Part shown: piece by piece, positions 5,314 to 6,525 of the stretch
Position numbering within the stretch: position 1 is the first letter of the stretch
Layout: every line of letters starts with the position of its first letter
Source: an uncultured Eggerthellaceae bacterium
GTDB taxonomy: Bacteria; Actinomycetota; Coriobacteriia; Coriobacteriales; Eggerthellaceae
Reading direction: 5' to 3'
Assembly (NCBI GenBank): GCA_910577495.1
Contig: CAJTML010000114.1
Span: forward strand, 1-6,525
Length of the DNA: 6,525 nt
Translations under genes and position numbers: made by a program
Notes under the pieces: generated by a model
The model's database searches: none
The model's input: only the letters and a program-made list of their open reading frames with translations
Told to the model about the DNA's origin: nothing

Positions 5314-5355
5314 GCGAAGCGGGCGCCCGCGGTTCCAAGCGGGGCGCTTTTTCGC
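5314..5355 (+). terminator. Terminator-like hairpin in the mrp leader (possible attenuator)
   Basis: GCGCCCGC (5323-5330) pairs with GCGGGGCGC (5339-5347) with one bulged G and an 8-nt loop, followed by five T (5348-5352). GCGAA (5314-5318) can also pair with TTCGC (5351-5355), extending the stem. The 5' side includes the perfect palindrome GCGGGCGCCCGC (5319-5330). It lies between the mrp promoter and its ribosome binding site, with no plus-strand gene upstream to terminate, so premature termination of the mrp RNA is the natural reading. Confidence 0.5.
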
Positions 5356-5373
5356 GCGTAGGAAGAGGGAGCT

Positions 5374-6255
5374 ATGGCTGAAGAATGCTCACATGAGTGT
5401 GGCAGCTGCGGCGTTTCTGGCTGCGGCGATCGCACGGCGGAATCACTCAAATCTGGACCAAACGCAAAAAGCAACGTCAAGCATGTTATTGGCGTTGTCT
5501 CGGGCAAAGGTGGCGTTGGCAAGTCGCTCGTGACCAGCCTGCTTGCAAGCCAGCTGCAAAAGCAAGGCAAAAGCGTGGCCATCCTGGACGCCGACATCAC
5601 CGGTCCGTCCATCCCGAAGTCCTTCGGCGTTAACTGCAAGCTGACCGCTGACGAATTTGGCATCAACCCTGCTCAAACGGAAAGCGGCATCAAAGTCATG
5701 TCCACCAACCTCATGCTTCCCCAAGGCGACATGCCGGTTGCATGGCGCGGACCGGTGGTCTCAGGCGCCATTAAGCAGTTCTGGGAGGAAGTCAACTGGG
5801 GCGACATCGATTACCTGCTGGTCGACATGCCTCCGGGAACCTCGGATGTGTTCTTGACGGTTATGCAGCAGATGCCGGTTGAGGCTATTGTGACGGTTTC
5901 GGCTCCGCAGGAGCTCGTGTCCATGATCGTCGGCAAAGCAGTCAACCTGGCGCACAACCTGGACATTCCGGTTGTCGGCCTCGTTGAGAACATGGCCTAT
6001 TATCAGTGCGACGAATGCGGCAAGAAGCACTACATCTTTGGTGAGCCGCAAGGCAAAGAGGTTGCCGAGCATTACTCAATTCCGGCTTACACCACCCTGC
6101 CGCTTGATCCGAAGTTCGCCGCTATGGTTGACGCAGGCGAGATTGAAAACTACGAGGTCAACGGCGCACTTGATACCATCATTGAAGCCGTCGAGGTTGC
6201 AGCCGAGGCCGCGCACATGGCCGATGCAGCAGAGGGCGAAGCAGCTGGCGAATAA
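5374..6255 (+). CDS. mrp: Mrp/NBP35-type P-loop ATPase, iron-sulfur cluster carrier
   Basis: A 293-residue cytosolic ATPase of the Mrp/ApbC/NBP35 group, which carries Fe-S clusters to target enzymes. The N-terminus holds four cysteines, C5, C9, C12 and C17, resembling the NBP35 extension that binds a 4Fe-4S cluster. The deviant Walker A GKGGVGKS is at 44-51, the Mrp signature DADITGPSIP at 72-81, and Walker B LLVDMPPGTSD at 148-158. C212-x-x-C215 (YQCDECGKKH) is the CxxC that holds a bridging cluster between subunits in this family. The tail (about 270-293) is rich in Ala and Glu and probably disordered. Start: ATG at 5374, with AGAGG (5364-5368) five bases upstream. It diverges from the amidohydrolase and is followed by a tRNA gene. 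The long in-frame alignment and intact motifs make the family assignment secure; the client proteins are unknown. Confidence 0.93.
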   Translation: MAEECSHECGSCGVSGCGDRTAESLKSGPNAKSNVKHVIGVVSGKGGVGKSLVTSLLASQLQKQGKSVAILDADITGPSIPKSFGVNCKLTADEFGINPAQTESGIKVMSTNLMLPQGDMPVAWRGPVVSGAIKQFWEEVNWGDIDYLLVDMPPGTSDVFLTVMQQMPVEAIVTVSAPQELVSMIVGKAVNLAHNLDIPVVGLVENMAYYQCDECGKKHYIFGEPQGKEVAEHYSIPAYTTLPLDPKFAAMVDAGEIENYEVNGALDTIIEAVEVAAEAAHMADAAEGEAAGE

Positions 6256-6303
6256 GTGGCCTTACGGTAGTAGCCGACGAAGCGGTTGGCGAAGAAGCCC
6301 AAA

Positions 6304-6319
6304 TTGGGTCTTGACCCAA
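6304..6319. repeat. Inverted repeat over the tRNA promoter -35 box
   Basis: TTGGGTC and GACCCAA are exact reverse complements separated by two bases. An alternative CCCAA/TTGGG pairing (6298-6308) overlaps the left arm. The right arm covers the -35 hexamer of the tRNA promoter. It could be a binding site or a weak 3' hairpin for the mrp RNA, but it lacks a T-run. Confidence 0.4.
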
Positions 6320-6338
6320 AACGTCAGTGCGCTATACT
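6311..6338 (+). promoter_or_regulatory. Promoter of the tRNA-Ala gene
   Basis: TTGACC (6311-6316) and TATACT (6333-6338), each five of six consensus matches, separated by 16 bp. RNA would start near 6345, about 11 nt before the mature tRNA 5' end. It is the best sigma-70-type promoter in the window and shows that the tRNA is made independently of mrp. Confidence 0.85.
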
Positions 6339-6355
6339 AGTCCTCGCACTTTTTT

Positions 6356-6431
6356 GGGGCGTTAGCTCAGCTGGGAGAGCGCATGGCTGGCAGCCATGAG
6401 GTCAGGGGTTCGATCCCCCTACGCTCCACCA
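6356..6431 (+). tRNA. tRNA-Ala (anticodon GGC)
   Basis: A complete 76-nt cloverleaf with CCA encoded. Acceptor stem GGGGCGT/ACGCTCC holds a G3-U70 pair, the main identity element for alanyl-tRNA synthetase. D stem is GCTC/GAGC, the anticodon stem is CATGG/CCATG around loop CTGGCAG with anticodon GGC, and the T arm is AGGGG-TTCGATC-CCCCT. The discriminator base is A. It reads the alanine codons GCC and GCU. Confidence 0.97.
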
Positions 6432-6439
6432 AATTTTCA

Positions 6440-6475
6440 AGCCGGATCCGCAAGGGTTCGGCTTTTCTGTTTTTT
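6440..6475 (+). terminator. Intrinsic terminator of the tRNA-Ala gene
   Basis: AGCCGGATCC and GGGTTCGGCT form a 10-bp stem (two G-U pairs) closed by a GCAA tetraloop of the stable GNRA type, followed by TTTTCTGTTTTTT. It starts nine bases after the tRNA CCA. Confidence 0.92.
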
Positions 6476-6525
6476 ACGCTCGCAGCAGGAACACTCGGGA
6501 CGGACTACACCCCCAAAAACTTACC

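Noticed and set aside
5316..5350. T-box-like TGGAACCGCG on the minus strand
   Set aside because: The core resembles the T-box sequence, but the stem I and specifier region would have to lie inside the mrp coding sequence, and the amidohydrolase promoter lies downstream of it. It is better explained as the loop side of the mrp leader hairpin.
6476..6525. Right-hand end after the tRNA terminator
   Set aside because: Looked at for a second tRNA, an att site or a gene start; nothing recognisable, and there is no repeat of the tRNA 3' end to suggest an integrated element.

Overview
The window looks like ordinary chromosome from a Gram-positive, medium-GC (by eye a little above 50%) gut- or oral-type anaerobe. 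A member of the Coriobacteriia (Actinomycetota) fits best: it carries an actinobacterial-style divergent EF-G-like GTPase, a Gram-positive bile salt hydrolase, and an Mrp/NBP35 ATPase with an N-terminal cysteine cluster, and it uses strong AGGAG-type ribosome binding sites and a tRNA gene with encoded CCA. This placement is inferred from family resemblance; no marker gene in the window proves it. I see no mobile element, CRISPR array, prophage gene or rRNA.

Layout. 1-1396 (minus): the first 465 codons of an EF-G-like translational GTPase, cut by the left edge. 1397-1640: a 244-bp leader/intergenic region with a perfect 11-bp inverted repeat and a long-range complementarity that would bury the GTPase start codon. 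1641-2579 (minus): a 3-hydroxyacyl-CoA dehydrogenase family protein. 2580-2874: a 295-bp divergent intergenic region with three imperfect palindromes. 2875-3822 (plus): bile salt hydrolase. 3823-3893: a short convergent gap. 3894-5195 (minus): an amidohydrolase related to MTA/SAH deaminases, starting at GTG. 5196-5373: divergent intergenic region with back-to-back promoters and a terminator-like hairpin in the leader of the next gene. 5374-6255 (plus): Mrp-type Fe-S carrier ATPase. 6356-6431 (plus): tRNA-Ala(GGC) with its own promoter and a clear intrinsic terminator. 6476-6525 holds nothing I recognise.

The genes do not form one operon or an obvious pathway. The bile salt hydrolase would release free bile acids and glycine or taurine; the dehydrogenase acts on 3-hydroxyacyl-CoA-like substrates; the amidohydrolase probably salvages adenine nucleosides; Mrp serves Fe-S cluster maturation; the GTPase and tRNA belong to translation. 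The dehydrogenase and hydrolase share one divergent control region, and the amidohydrolase and mrp share another, so regulation is where the window is most interesting.

No wholly new system is evident. The best candidates for a second look are the start-codon-sequestering helix of the EF-G-like gene, the attenuator-like hairpin ahead of mrp, the unusual NHID (for NKxD) motif in the GTPase, and the palindromes between the dehydrogenase and the bile salt hydrolase.
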